The notes: a model not told the origin generated them from the letters alone. 64,000 nucleotides of DNA from Massilia sp. CF038 (GCF_900129765.1 NZ_FQWU01000001.1:1364001-1428000), one strand, 5' to 3'; positions 36,628-45,776 are shown, counted from the stretch's first letter. Translations and numbers: made by a program.

Positions 36628-38412
36628 CTTTGCACTCTGCTCACGCTGCTGGTACTGCCCCACCAGATGCCCCTGCGCCAGGACGTGTCCGCGCATGGCG
36701 GCGAGCAACTGTGCCTTGTCGGCGCCAAACGGCACATCCAGCAGGCGATCCAGCGCGAATACCTGGAAGTAATAGCGGTGCGGTGCGTCGCCGACCGGCG
36801 GCCGCGGTCCGTAATAAGCAATGGATCCGCGGCTGTTTCTTCCTTGCAGCACGCCAGGTGGCTCGGTCAGCCGCGGCTGCTCTTGCAAGCCTTCCGGCAA
36901 CGCAGTCACGTCCCTGGGAATGTTCCAGGCCAGCCAGTGCACGAAGGGCGTAATGGGTTTGGCGTCCGGGTCTTCGGCAATCACGACGTAGGACTTGGCG
37001 CCCTCCACTTTGTTCCATTGCAGCGGTGGCGAAACGCCGTCAGCGTATTCGCTCGTGCGCTTGGGAATTTGGCCGTCGGCCGGAAACGCGGAAGAGGTGA
37101 CGGCTATTGCCTGACGGGCAGCGTTATCCGGGCGATCTTTAGCCAGCGGCCCGCCGTTTCCTGCCGCAGCCTGCGCTTGCATTGGTCCTGCAGGCGCCGG
37201 TCCCAATGCGGCGCGCCCCTTCGCCTCGTTGCCACTGTAGGCAATGCGATAGAGCACGCCGTTGGCGTCGTCGCTCATCAAAAGTGCGCCGTCCTTTGCT
37301 TGCGCCAGCCCGACTGGCCGGGCGAAGTGCGTGCGCCCACCGTCGGTAAGAAAGCCGGTGACGAATGGCTCGAATCGCTGCGGCTTGCCATCATTAAAGT
37401 GAATGCGCACCAGTTCGTACCCGGAAGGCTTGCTGCGATTCCATGACCCGCGCATGGTCGCGAATGCGTCGCCTTGAAATTGTTGCGGAAAGCCCGTGCC
37501 CGTGTAGAACACGAGCTGCATTGGCGCCGCATGCGCCGTGTAACCCAGCGCCATCGCCACGCTTTGCGCCTTCCATTCGGCCTTGCTGATTTCGCCCGGT
37601 GGCGTTGTCTGTGGATTGATTTCACCTGCACCGAATACATGCGGCCAGCCGTATTGCTTGCCCAGCTCGAGCTTGTTGAGCTCTTCAGCCTGCACGTCAT
37701 CGCCGAAGGTGTCGAGACCGTGATCGAGCCCCCACAATTCGCCTGTCACAGGATGCCAGTCAATCCCAATGGTGTTGCGCAGACCGCTGGCAAAGATGGT
37801 CCGGCTTTTTCCATCCGGGGAGGCGCGCAGAACTGTTGCATTCTCGGGATTGCTTTCGTTGCAGCCATTGCAGGTGGAGCCCACCGTGATATACAGCATG
37901 CCGTCGGGTCCGAAGGCCATTGTGCGGTTGGGATGCTGGCCGGAGTCCGGCAGATCGTCGATGATCATGCTCTGTGGCCCAAGGCGGCCATCGGCCAGAA
38001 TATCGCTGACGAACACTTCCTTCACGGTGGCCAGGTACATTTTATTGTCCTTGATGGCAAGACCGTGCAAGCCAGCCCGGTTCGCGACGGTGACTGGCGG
38101 GCCGTCGGCTTTGCCATCCTGATTGGCATCTTGCAGCAGGATGACGTCGCCCTGATCGCGCCGGCTCACATACACGGTGCCGTTTGGCGCCACGGCAACC
38201 ATGCGGGCGTTTTTCAGATCCTTGGCGAACACCGTGATCTGAAAACCGGCCGCTACACGCAGCGACTTGATGCGGGCATCGCTTGCAGGCACTTTGTCAG
38301 GCTTGACCACCGCGCTCTTGCTCCAGGTTTGGGTGCCATCGCCTTGCTGCGCGAATGCGCCGGATGCCGCGAGGGCGAGGGTCAGAGCCGTCATTTTTTT
38401 GAGAGATGTCAT
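36625..38412 (-). CDS. Exported PQQ-dependent sugar (sorbosone-type) dehydrogenase fused to a PEBP domain
   Basis: 595 residues from ATG 38412 (GAGG 5 nt upstream). A Sec signal (MTSLKKMTALTLALAASGAFA) places it in the periplasm. Residues about 40-420 are a six-bladed propeller of the sorbosone/glucose dehydrogenase kind (GLHGLAIKDNKMYLAT, MAFGPDGMLYITVGS, GLRNTIGIDWHP, GKQYGWPHVFG). Residues about 434-590 are a PEBP/YbhB domain (SPPLQW, AEDPDAKPITPFVHWLAWNI, YYGPRPPVGDAPHRYYFQVFALD). The propeller should bind PQQ and oxidise an aldose or alcohol; the PEBP domain binds small anions or lipids in other proteins and its role here is unknown. The final three codons lie inside the adjoining repeat. 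Confidence 0.9.
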   Translation of the reverse strand: MTSLKKMTALTLALAASGAFAQQGDGTQTWSKSAVVKPDKVPASDARIKSLRVAAGFQITVFAKDLKNARMVAVAPNGTVYVSRRDQGDVILLQDANQDGKADGPPVTVANRAGLHGLAIKDNKMYLATVKEVFVSDILADGRLGPQSMIIDDLPDSGQHPNRTMAFGPDGMLYITVGSTCNGCNESNPENATVLRASPDGKSRTIFASGLRNTIGIDWHPVTGELWGLDHGLDTFGDDVQAEELNKLELGKQYGWPHVFGAGEINPQTTPPGEISKAEWKAQSVAMALGYTAHAAPMQLVFYTGTGFPQQFQGDAFATMRGSWNRSKPSGYELVRIHFNDGKPQRFEPFVTGFLTDGGRTHFARPVGLAQAKDGALLMSDDANGVLYRIAYSGNEAKGRAALGPAPAGPMQAQAAAGNGGPLAKDRPDNAARQAIAVTSSAFPADGQIPKRTSEYADGVSPPLQWNKVEGAKSYVVIAEDPDAKPITPFVHWLAWNIPRDVTALPEGLQEQPRLTEPPGVLQGRNSRGSIAYYGPRPPVGDAPHRYYFQVFALDRLLDVPFGADKAQLLAAMRGHVLAQGHLVGQYQQREQSAK

Positions 38413-38522
38413 GTGGGCCTCGTCGATGAAGAGAGATGGGACCGATCCGGTCAGATGCCACAATTTTGAGCCGCAGCACCGGCCACCTCTGTGCGGGAAC
38501 GAACCGCCAGTCAAACTCGGCG

Positions 38523-39509
38523 CTACCGAGTGCCCGCCACGAAGTCATTCACGTAAGTCAGCGGCACCCAGCGGTAGCCCGCGCCTTCAGCACGCAGTCT
38601 GCCTACGCCGGGAAACGCGATGTGATCGGCGGCGATGACGTATTTTTCGCGCGCAGCCTCGGCGAAGGCGCGCTTGCGCTGCTCGGCAGCGGCTGTGGCA
38701 TCGATGTCGAAAACGATTGTGACCGCCGGGTCCGGCACCTGGACTTCTGCAACGTGCAGCAAGTCTCCCCAGAACAATAGTTTTTCGCCTTCACTTTCCA
38801 GCGCGTAAAGGCTGTGGCCGGGTGTATGGCCAGGGGCAGGCACGGAGCGGATGCCGGGAAACAAGGTCACCGCCCCACTAAAAGGCTGGATCTGGCCGGC
38901 ATCGAGATACGGTTTCACCTTGCTGACGGCGTGATCGAAATTTTTTTGCGCCGCGGCGCTGGCCCTGGCGCGCTTGGCCGGGTCGAGCCAGTAGGCTATT
39001 TCGCGCTGTTCCAGATGCAGGGTGGCGTTGGGGTAGACCATGCGGGTGCCATCCATCAAGCCGCCGGTATGGTCGGTGTGAATATGGGTGATGAGGATGT
39101 CCGTGATCTGTTCTGGTTCAAAACCTGCGGCGCGCAACGCTGCGGGCAGCTTGTCGAGGGTCGGTCCGTACAGTTCGCCGGTGCCGGCATCGACCAGAAT
39201 CAGGCGGCCGGCCGCCTCGATCAGATAGGCATTGACCGAAATGTTCACCAGCGCACTCTGAAAGTTTTCCGCAAGCCGGGCCGCGACCTGGCCTGGCCGC
39301 ACGTTGGTCAGCAGGGCCTGCGGCGACAGCGGCAAGGTCCCGTCCGACAACGCCGTGACCCGCACCTTGCCAATCTTGAAGTGATAAAAACCGGCCTGCG
39401 CCTTGTCCATGCGTACTGGCGCCGGCGCGGGCGCGTCTGCTGCTTGACCGGGCATGGCCACGCCAAGCGTTGCCAGTAGCAGGAGGGAAGGGAGGAACTT
39501 AGTTTTCAT
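38523..39509 (-). CDS. Exported metallo-beta-lactamase-fold hydrolase
   Basis: 328 residues with a Sec signal (LPSLLLLATLGVAMPGQAA). The dinuclear zinc site is complete: THIHTDHTGG (HxHxDH), the His in PGHTPGH, the Asp in LFWGDLLH and the late His in AADHIAFPG. The overall pattern matches lactonase/methyl-parathion-hydrolase-like members rather than true beta-lactamases. Periplasmic. It is divergent from a LysR gene (103-nt gap), a usual layout for a regulated hydrolase. A lactone substrate is plausible, including acyl-homoserine lactone, but this is not shown by the sequence. Confidence 0.9.
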   Translation of the reverse strand: MKTKFLPSLLLLATLGVAMPGQAADAPAPAPVRMDKAQAGFYHFKIGKVRVTALSDGTLPLSPQALLTNVRPGQVAARLAENFQSALVNISVNAYLIEAAGRLILVDAGTGELYGPTLDKLPAALRAAGFEPEQITDILITHIHTDHTGGLMDGTRMVYPNATLHLEQREIAYWLDPAKRARASAAAQKNFDHAVSKVKPYLDAGQIQPFSGAVTLFPGIRSVPAPGHTPGHSLYALESEGEKLLFWGDLLHVAEVQVPDPAVTIVFDIDATAAAEQRKRAFAEAAREKYVIAADHIAFPGVGRLRAEGAGYRWVPLTYVNDFVAGTR

Positions 39510-39612
39510 GTTGGGCCTTTGATTCTGAGTTGGAGTGGGACAAGTCTATTCTCATCAGATCAAGCGATATAGTCGTGCTATATTGAATTGCCCTCTCTAT
39601 TTCGTTGATAAT

Positions 39613-40509
39613 ATGATTGACAATGTGCTGGATTTGGCTGTGTTTGCCCGGGTCGTCAGTGCCGGCAGCATGAGTGCGGCGGCGCGCGAACTCGACCTGT
39701 CGCTGGCCGTCGTCAGCAAGCGCATCGCGCTGCTGGAAGAGCGCGTGGGCGTGCGCCTGATTCACCGCACCACGCGGCGTCAGTCACTGACCCAGGAAGG
39801 GCAGCAATTTCATGCCCATTGCGTGCAGATCCTGGCTCGTGTGAGCGAAGCCGAAGCGGCCATGACGCACAGCCGCACCGAGGTGGCCGGGCTGCTTCGA
39901 CTGAGCGCACCGCGCGCTTTCGGGCGTCACCATCTGGCACCGCTGGTCGCCGCTTTTCGTGAGGCGCATCCCGCAGTCAGTGTGGAAATGATTCTTGATG
40001 ATGAGGTGGTCGACATCGTCGACGCGGGCATCGACGTGGCGCTGCGCTTTGGCGCGCTGGAAGACTCGACCATGATTGCGCGCTACATTGGCCCCAATTA
40101 CCGCCTGCTGACCGCGTCGCCCGACTACGTGCGGCGCCATGGCGCACCCGCCAGCCTCGAGCAGTTGCAGGAGCATGCCTGCATCGTCTACAGCGCCCGT
40201 GCGCCCCGGCATTGGTTATTCCAGCATGAGGGCAAAGCGCATGAAGCGAGGATCAAGCCCGTGTTCATATGCAACGATGGCGATGCAGCCCAGGAACTGG
40301 CGCTGGCGGGAGCGGGCATCCTCTATCGCTCGATCTTTGACGTTGCCGACGCACTCGCGTCCGGCAAACTGGTGAAGCTGCTAGCGCACTACACAACGCC
40401 CACCGAACCGCTGCATCTCGTTTATCCTCACGCGCTGCATCTGGCGCCGCGCGTACGCGCATTTGCCGATTTTGCGGTGGTACGATTACGTACTATCTGG
40501 ACTTGGTAA
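39613..40509 (+). CDS. LysR-family transcriptional regulator, divergent from the MBL-fold hydrolase
   Basis: 298 residues from ATG 39613, where the conserved helix-turn-helix begins (MIDNVLDLAVFARVV...MSAAARELDLSLAVVSKRI). The wing LIHRTTRRQSLTQEG and the effector domain (LRLSAPRAFGRHHLAPL, GIDVALRFGALEDS) place it in the CrgA/DmlR-like group. It probably controls the divergently transcribed periplasmic hydrolase gene. An upstream in-frame start at 39535 would lengthen it by 26 atypical residues and was not chosen. Confidence 0.92.
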   Translation: MIDNVLDLAVFARVVSAGSMSAAARELDLSLAVVSKRIALLEERVGVRLIHRTTRRQSLTQEGQQFHAHCVQILARVSEAEAAMTHSRTEVAGLLRLSAPRAFGRHHLAPLVAAFREAHPAVSVEMILDDEVVDIVDAGIDVALRFGALEDSTMIARYIGPNYRLLTASPDYVRRHGAPASLEQLQEHACIVYSARAPRHWLFQHEGKAHEARIKPVFICNDGDAAQELALAGAGILYRSIFDVADALASGKLVKLLAHYTTPTEPLHLVYPHALHLAPRVRAFADFAVVRLRTIWTW

Positions 40510-40683
40510 GCCGACCCAGCTACTTTTCCTTGCCTACTGCGATTCCATGCGAACCGGGGAATAGGAGTTGGTGTGAGACAATTGTTCAATTGAACCCTGG
40601 CATCGCGATGCTGCCTGCCCGATCGAAGCATATTCGGGCACGGTTCAATCGCTCAGGCCCTCCCGTCAATCTGATTATTGAAC

Positions 40684-42885
40684 ATGCGAATCCGCGCCCG
40701 TCTGCTCACGCTTGCCCTCTCCATCTTGATTCCAGCATTTCTGTCGTGTGCAGTGGCGATCTGGTTTGTCTACAGCCAGCAGCAGCAGGCGCAGGAGAAA
40801 AGCGTCAGGGCTGCGGTCAAGGCCTTTGCACTGCTGGTAGACCGGAATTTCCGCGCCACCGAAGGTTTGCTGGAAACCCTGGCCAAATCCCCGGATTTGG
40901 CCAACGGGCAGATCGACAGCTTCGCCCGGCAGGCCAGGCTGCTGGTACCGGGGAGCGAGCGCGTCATTGTTCTGAGCGAACCCGACGGTCAGCAGCTGGT
41001 AAATACGCGCGCATCGGCCGGCGCGCCTCTGCCGCACTCCAACGAAGCACTGCAACAACTGCGGCGGCAGCACCCGAACGCCAGCTTTGTGTCCGGCTTG
41101 TTCATTGGCCGCGTGGCGAAAAAAAAGGACGTTGCTGTCGACGTGCCCGTGCTGATCAATGGCGCAGTGAAATACCGCCTGTCGATGGGCATGCAGGCTG
41201 CGGAAATGCAGACCTTGATCGCCGAGCAGAACTTTCCCAAGGAATGGCTGATCACCATCGTCGACCAGTATGGCATGGTGGTCGCGCGCAGCGAAAAGGC
41301 GGACCAGTATGTTGGCAAACGCGTCAGCGGACCGCTGCTCGCGCGGCTGACCTCGCTGGAAGGGGAAGGCGTCAACCACGGCACCACACTGGATGGCCGC
41401 GATGTGGCCGCATTCTTTTATCGTGCAACGGCGTCCGGCTGGACCACGATTTTGTCCATCCCGCGTGAAGAAATCCGCCGCCCGGCCCTGTATGGCGCGA
41501 CCATTCTCTCAGTCGTCCTGCTTGTGATGCTGGGTGTGGCCGTCGCCCTTGCCGGGTACTTTGCACGCGAAACTGCGGCCCCGATCGAACGCTTGCGTGA
41601 GGCCGCCGAGCAGCTCGGCACGGGTGCCGTGGTGGTCCTGCCGGCAGCGGGCCTGACCGAAATCGATGCCGTCGGCGCCGCTTTGATCCGTTCCAGCACC
41701 CTGTTACGCGAACACAGCGAGTTGCTGTCGGCCCGCGTGGCAGAGGCGGTGGCTTCGTCGGAAGCGGCCCAGCGCGCACTGCTGCAGTCACAAAAGCTGG
41801 AAGCGCTGGGGCGCCTGACCGGGGGCGTCGCGCATGACTTCAATAACATCTTGCAGACCTTGTCGAGCTGCCTGCAACTGCTGCGCCTGACCGAAGACCG
41901 CACCAGGATGACCGCCTTGATCACGACTGGGGAAAAGGCGATCCGGCGCGCCACCGAGCTGACCGGCCAGATGCGCTCGTTTGCGCGCGTGCAGGACGTG
42001 CGGCTCGAGACGCTGTACGTCGCCGACGCGGTGCACAGCATGGTGCCCTTGTTATCGAGCAGCTTGCAATCGAGCGTCACCTTGCGTGCCGAGGTCAGCG
42101 AGCAGGTGTGGCCGGTGACCGTCGACAAACTGCAGTTCGAACTGGCATTGCTCAATATTGTCATCAACGCACGCGATGCCATGCCGCGCGGCGGCGAGAT
42201 CGTGCTGTCGACCCGCACCCTGCATCTGGCCGCGGCCCAAGGGGAAGTCGGGCCAGGCGACTATGTCGTTGTCAGTATTGCCGATCAAGGCACCGGGATG
42301 CCGCCCGAGGTACTGGCAAGGGCGCTCGACCCCTTCTTTACGACCAAGCCGGTCAATCAGGGTACTGGCCTGGGCCTGGCGCAGGCATACGGTTTTGCAA
42401 AGCAGTCCAACGGCACGCTGCTGCTGCACAGCGTGGAAGGGCAGGGGACGACCATTGAAATCGTCTTGCCGCGTTCAAATGAAGCGCTGACTGCTGCCGC
42501 AGACAGGCCTGCAGCGCAGCCCGTGCGCGCCGCCGGAAATGAGGTGATTTTGTTTGTTGAGGACGACTTGCTGGTGCGCGAGACCGTTGCCACGGGCCTG
42601 CGCCACGCGGGACTGGAAGTCATTTGCGTGGAATCGGGCGAGGCTGCCCTGGCCGCGCTGGCTTCCGGGGTCGTCGTCGATGCGGTGTTTTCCGATGTGG
42701 TCATGCCGGGCGCGGTCAGCGGCGTTGATCTGGCCCGCATTGTCCTGAACACCTATCCAGGCTTGCCGGTGGTGCTGGCTAGCGGCCACACGGACGTGGC
42801 CATTAACTTGCCAGGCGTGAAGTTAATCGGCAAGCCTTATGACGTGATGAGCGTCATCAACTTACTGGCTGGCACGGGTGCCTGA
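40684..42885 (+). CDS. Hybrid sensor histidine kinase with extracytoplasmic Cache-type sensor and C-terminal receiver
   Basis: 733 residues from ATG 40684 (a TTG two codons earlier is the only nearby alternative). Transmembrane segments at about 7-30 and 270-295 flank a periplasmic double-Cache-like region ending in GWTTILSIPREEI. A HAMP-like linker follows, then the H-box with the phospho-accepting His in GGVAHDFNNIL, the N-box INARDAMPRGG, G-boxes DQGTGMPP and GTGLGLAQAYGF, and a receiver domain with Asp in DAVFSDVVMPG and Lys in KLIGKPYDV. It senses an external small molecule and relays phosphate to an internal receiver. No separate response regulator lies beside it. Confidence 0.93.
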   Translation: MRIRARLLTLALSILIPAFLSCAVAIWFVYSQQQQAQEKSVRAAVKAFALLVDRNFRATEGLLETLAKSPDLANGQIDSFARQARLLVPGSERVIVLSEPDGQQLVNTRASAGAPLPHSNEALQQLRRQHPNASFVSGLFIGRVAKKKDVAVDVPVLINGAVKYRLSMGMQAAEMQTLIAEQNFPKEWLITIVDQYGMVVARSEKADQYVGKRVSGPLLARLTSLEGEGVNHGTTLDGRDVAAFFYRATASGWTTILSIPREEIRRPALYGATILSVVLLVMLGVAVALAGYFARETAAPIERLREAAEQLGTGAVVVLPAAGLTEIDAVGAALIRSSTLLREHSELLSARVAEAVASSEAAQRALLQSQKLEALGRLTGGVAHDFNNILQTLSSCLQLLRLTEDRTRMTALITTGEKAIRRATELTGQMRSFARVQDVRLETLYVADAVHSMVPLLSSSLQSSVTLRAEVSEQVWPVTVDKLQFELALLNIVINARDAMPRGGEIVLSTRTLHLAAAQGEVGPGDYVVVSIADQGTGMPPEVLARALDPFFTTKPVNQGTGLGLAQAYGFAKQSNGTLLLHSVEGQGTTIEIVLPRSNEALTAAADRPAAQPVRAAGNEVILFVEDDLLVRETVATGLRHAGLEVICVESGEAALAALASGVVVDAVFSDVVMPGAVSGVDLARIVLNTYPGLPVVLASGHTDVAINLPGVKLIGKPYDVMSVINLLAGTGA

Positions 42886-42948
42886 CTGGCGTACGCGGGG
42901 ACATTGTCGAGTACGCTACAATGTTTGACTTTTCCTATGGATCCCAGC

Positions 42949-43752
42949 ATGGACATCATCAAGCGTAATAATGTATCGGTTCGCGGCAATGGCCCCATGA
43001 CGATGCTGTTTGCGCACGGTTTCGGTTGCGACCAGAATATGTGGCGCCTGCTGGCACCGCACTTCGAGACGCGCTTTCGCACCGTGATGTATGACCTCAC
43101 CGGGAGCGGCAAGTCCGATCTTGGCGCTTACGACCGCAAGCGCCATCATGGGCTCGAGGGCCACGCCGCCGACATGCTGGAAGTGCTCGATGCGGTCGAC
43201 GCCGGTCCGACCATTGTGGTGGGCCATTCCGTCAGCGGCATGATCGGCTTGCTGGCCGCAATCGAGCGTGCCGACCGCTTTGCCGCCCAGGTCATGGTCG
43301 GGCCCTCGCCGTGCTACTTGAACGATGGCGACTATCAGGGTGGCTTTGGCGACGCGGATATCGAAGAGCTGCTTGCCACCATGGACTTGAATTTTCTGGG
43401 CTGGTCCAGCGCCATGGCGCCCACCATCATGGGGGCGCCTGATCAGCCAGCCCTGGCCGAAGAACTGACCAACAGCTTTTGCCGCACCGATCCCGAAATC
43501 GCCAAGCATTTTGCCCGCGTGACCTTCACATCGGACCATCGTCACCGCTTGCCGCACTCGCCAGTGCCCTCGCTGATTTTGCAGTGCAGCGACGATATCA
43601 TCGCGCCGCTCAGTGTCGGGCATTACATGCACAGTCAGATGCCGGGCAGCCAGTTGCGCATTATCGAGAACGTGGGGCATTGCCCCCATCTGAGCGCGCC
43701 GTCGGCCAGTGTCGATGCCATCGAAACCTTCCTTGCCACGCTGGGTCATTAA
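42949..43752 (+). CDS. RsbQ-like alpha/beta hydrolase
   Basis: 267 residues from ATG 42949, whose start MDIIKRNNVSVRGNG lines up with RsbQ of Bacillus (269 residues). The fold and motifs are RsbQ-like throughout: MLFAHGFGCDQNMW, the nucleophile Ser in VVGHSVSGMIG, MVGPSPCYLND, the Asp in LILQCSDDIIAP and the His in NVGHCPH. RsbQ enzymes make or sense a small hydrophobic signal handed to a partner PAS domain. Here the partner is encoded 6 nt downstream (a PAS histidine kinase). An ATG 12 nt upstream is possible. Confidence 0.9.
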   Translation: MDIIKRNNVSVRGNGPMTMLFAHGFGCDQNMWRLLAPHFETRFRTVMYDLTGSGKSDLGAYDRKRHHGLEGHAADMLEVLDAVDAGPTIVVGHSVSGMIGLLAAIERADRFAAQVMVGPSPCYLNDGDYQGGFGDADIEELLATMDLNFLGWSSAMAPTIMGAPDQPALAEELTNSFCRTDPEIAKHFARVTFTSDHRHRLPHSPVPSLILQCSDDIIAPLSVGHYMHSQMPGSQLRIIENVGHCPHLSAPSASVDAIETFLATLGH

Positions 43753-43758
43753 CACACG

Positions 43759-44946
43759 ATGAGCGAGCAGCATGACGCGGGAACGCAGCCGGCAGAGTGG
43801 CCGTGCGGTCTGTTTTCGACCGATGCGCATGGCAATGTGCTCGACGCCAACGCGACCCTGTGCCGCTGGTTGGGCTACACCAGCAGCGAGGTAGCTGACT
43901 TGAAACTGGCGCAACTGCTCACCGTGGGCGGGCGCCTGTTTTTTCAGACCCATCTTGGTCCCTTGCTGGAAATGCAGGGTTCGGTCGCCGAAGTGCAACT
44001 GCAGTTGCGCCACCGAAGTGGCCAGCTGCTGCCGGTCCTGACGGCCATTGTTCGCGGCGCTGATGCCCAAGGTGCGCACGTGCACCGTTATGCCGTCATG
44101 CTCTCGACCGATCGCCGCAAGTATGAGCAGGAGTTGCTCGATGCGCGGCGGCGCGCCGAGTCCGCGCTCGAAGAACGCCGCCTGGCACTGGACGCGCTGC
44201 AGCAGAAGGAAGCCGACCTGCGCAAGGCCAATGCGCACCTGCAGCTGATCGATCAGCGCAAGGATGAGTTTCTTGCTGTACTTGCGCATGAATTGCGCAA
44301 CCCGCTCACGCCGATCCGCAGCGGGCTCGATCTGTTGAACATGCGCGAGACCGATGATCCGCTCCTGCAGCGCGTGCTTGGCGTGTTCAATCGCCAGGTC
44401 ACGCTCATGTCGCGCCTGGTGGACGATTTGATGGATGTGTCGCGCATCGGCAAAGGCAAGCTGCACCTGAAGCTGGAACCGGTCACGGTCAGCATCCTGG
44501 TGCAGCACGCGGTGGAATTGTCGCTGCCCTTGTTTGCCAAGGCCAGGCAAACCTTGCATACCATGCCAGGGCAGCCTTGCATCGTTCAGGGCGACAGCAT
44601 GCGCCTGACGCAGGTGATCGGCAACCTGCTCAACAATGCCTCGAAGTACACGCCTGCCGGGGGCAGCGCCTGGATCAGTTACGAGCAGCGCGATGCGGAG
44701 GTGCTGATCCGCGTGCGCGACACGGGCATTGGTCTGGAAGAAAAGCAGCTGGAAGACGTATTCAAACTGTATTCGCAGGTCGACAGCGCGCTCGAGCGTG
44801 CGCAAGGCGGTGTTGGCATTGGTCTTGGCCTGGTCAAAGGCATTGTCGAACTGCATGGGGGCACAGTCGAGGCGCACAGCGCCGGCCTGGGGCAGGGCAG
44901 CGAGTTTGTGGTCCGGTTGCCGCTCGGTGCCCCCGCCGCGTACTAG
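43759..44946 (+). CDS. PAS-domain histidine kinase partnered with the RsbQ-like hydrolase
   Basis: 395 residues, cytoplasmic. Residues about 12-115 are a PAS domain (CGLFSTDAHGNVLDAN, RWLGYTSSEV), then a coiled coil rich in Arg/Glu/Ala, and a HisKA domain with the His in LAVLAHELRNPLTPIR. The ATPase domain follows (NLLNNASKYTPAGG, RDTGIGLEE, GVGIGLGLVKGIVELHGG). Separated by 6 nt from the hydrolase gene, so the pair forms a bipartite sensor unit. The target regulator is not encoded nearby. By family, the PAS pocket would receive the signal made or bound by the hydrolase. Confidence 0.92.
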   Translation: MSEQHDAGTQPAEWPCGLFSTDAHGNVLDANATLCRWLGYTSSEVADLKLAQLLTVGGRLFFQTHLGPLLEMQGSVAEVQLQLRHRSGQLLPVLTAIVRGADAQGAHVHRYAVMLSTDRRKYEQELLDARRRAESALEERRLALDALQQKEADLRKANAHLQLIDQRKDEFLAVLAHELRNPLTPIRSGLDLLNMRETDDPLLQRVLGVFNRQVTLMSRLVDDLMDVSRIGKGKLHLKLEPVTVSILVQHAVELSLPLFAKARQTLHTMPGQPCIVQGDSMRLTQVIGNLLNNASKYTPAGGSAWISYEQRDAEVLIRVRDTGIGLEEKQLEDVFKLYSQVDSALERAQGGVGIGLGLVKGIVELHGGTVEAHSAGLGQGSEFVVRLPLGAPAAY

Positions 44947-45002
44947 ACCATCTGGCCGTTTAACTGCTCCGGCAGGCTTGCAGCGTTGTAGGAAACCTTT
45001 TA

Positions 45003-45103
45003 CTGCCAGTTTTCCATGCAGCGCTAAATTTCCCATGTACTTCAAAGGCTTGCGTTTTGAAAGCCGACTTGTTAACAATGTTGTCCACAGATTCTGTGGA
45101 TGG
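45003..45103 (+). repeat. 101-bp dispersed intergenic element, copy A
   Basis: Begins CTGCCAGTTTTCC and carries the conserved core GTACTTCAA...CTTGTTAACAATG followed by TTGTCCACAGATTCTGTGG. Same length as the copies at 58523 and 62358. The core has a DnaA-box-like TTGTCCACA and the palindrome CCACAGA-T-TCTGTGG. It lies 56 nt after the PAS kinase gene. Unlike the other copies its 3' end is GGATGGG, so the terminal match to the 5' CTGCC is lost. Confidence 0.8.
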
Positions 45104-45123
45104 GTGCGGACCGTGTCGCAACC

Positions 45124-45211
45124 CACATCGCCCTCGCGAAGGCGGGGGCCTATAGCACTGGTCCGAATTCGGCGCCATGGTTTGGGCCCCCGCCTGCGCG
45201 AGGGCGATGTG
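45124..45211. repeat. Solitary palindromic REP pair
   Basis: The arm CACATCGCCCTCGCG is repeated in inverse orientation as CGCGAGGGCGATGTG about 60 nt later. It is a variant of the arms in the array at 35.6-36.6 kb, differing mainly in the CCTCGCGA/GGGGGCC positions. It lies in the gap before a small lipoprotein gene and may fold into a long hairpin in RNA. Confidence 0.85.
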
Positions 45212-45339
45212 GTTTGCCTGTGAGGTTTTTCTATTTGGAATTTCCGCAGGACTCATCCTACGCCGACAGCACAAGGAGGCCGATGTTCAGGTACTTAATG
45301 AACAGCTACGATACGGACTCAACTTCACTGGAGGGCAAC

Positions 45340-45720
45340 ATGAACATCATCTCAACCGGAAAAACGTGTGGACTCATGCTGGGCGCGCTGCTGGCGCTGA
45401 GCGCTTGCCGTAATCACGAGACGACCGAGCCGACGCAAGCCGGCAGCACCGCGACAGTGGTCCCTTCCAACGGCACCAACTCGACTGCAACAACGACGAC
45501 CATTCCAGCGACACCCGACAATACCACTACTGGCACGACGGGTGCAAACGGCGCGACCGTGAACGGGGCAGTTGGCAGCTCGGGAATGAACGGCGACACC
45601 AATAGCGGTAACGCGGTCACGCCTCCTGCAGGTTCGAACATCGGCGGATCGGGGGCGACCACGGGTGGTACCGGCGACGGCAAAGGCCCTGACGGTCGTA
45701 CCGGCACACCCAATCATTAA
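45340..45720 (+). CDS. Small Thr/Gly/Asn-rich lipoprotein
   Basis: 126 residues from ATG 45340, which has GAGGG 4 nt upstream. The lipobox LLALSAC leads to a mature lipoprotein that is almost wholly Thr, Gly, Asn, Ser and Pro (TTTTIPATPDNTTTGTTG and similar), with no cysteine or aromatic residue after the anchor. It is probably an unfolded, surface-exposed chain. No family recognised. A longer in-frame extension to 45100 reads through the REP element and is not credible. Confidence 0.75.
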   Translation: MNIISTGKTCGLMLGALLALSACRNHETTEPTQAGSTATVVPSNGTNSTATTTTIPATPDNTTTGTTGANGATVNGAVGSSGMNGDTNSGNAVTPPAGSNIGGSGATTGGTGDGKGPDGRTGTPNH

Positions 45721-45776
45721 GGCGGTTTGCGTCGCCAGATTTGCCTGGCGGCGCCAGTCGTGGGCACCGCGCCACT

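Noticed and set aside
35626-36772. Long open frames across the repeat array (up to 316 codons, plus strand)
   Set aside because: Their protein is the same Arg/Gly/Ala-rich translation of the REP units repeated several times; such frames are artefacts of the repeat.
45060-45103. Replication origin signal from DnaA-box-like sequences
   Set aside because: Each 101-bp element has only one good DnaA-like box, the copies are far apart, and no dnaA, dnaN or AT-rich unwinding region is present.
42916-45126. 736-codon open frame antisense to the hydrolase and PAS kinase genes
   Set aside because: Both sense genes have complete family motifs; the antisense frame has none and a His/Gln/Arg-rich composition.
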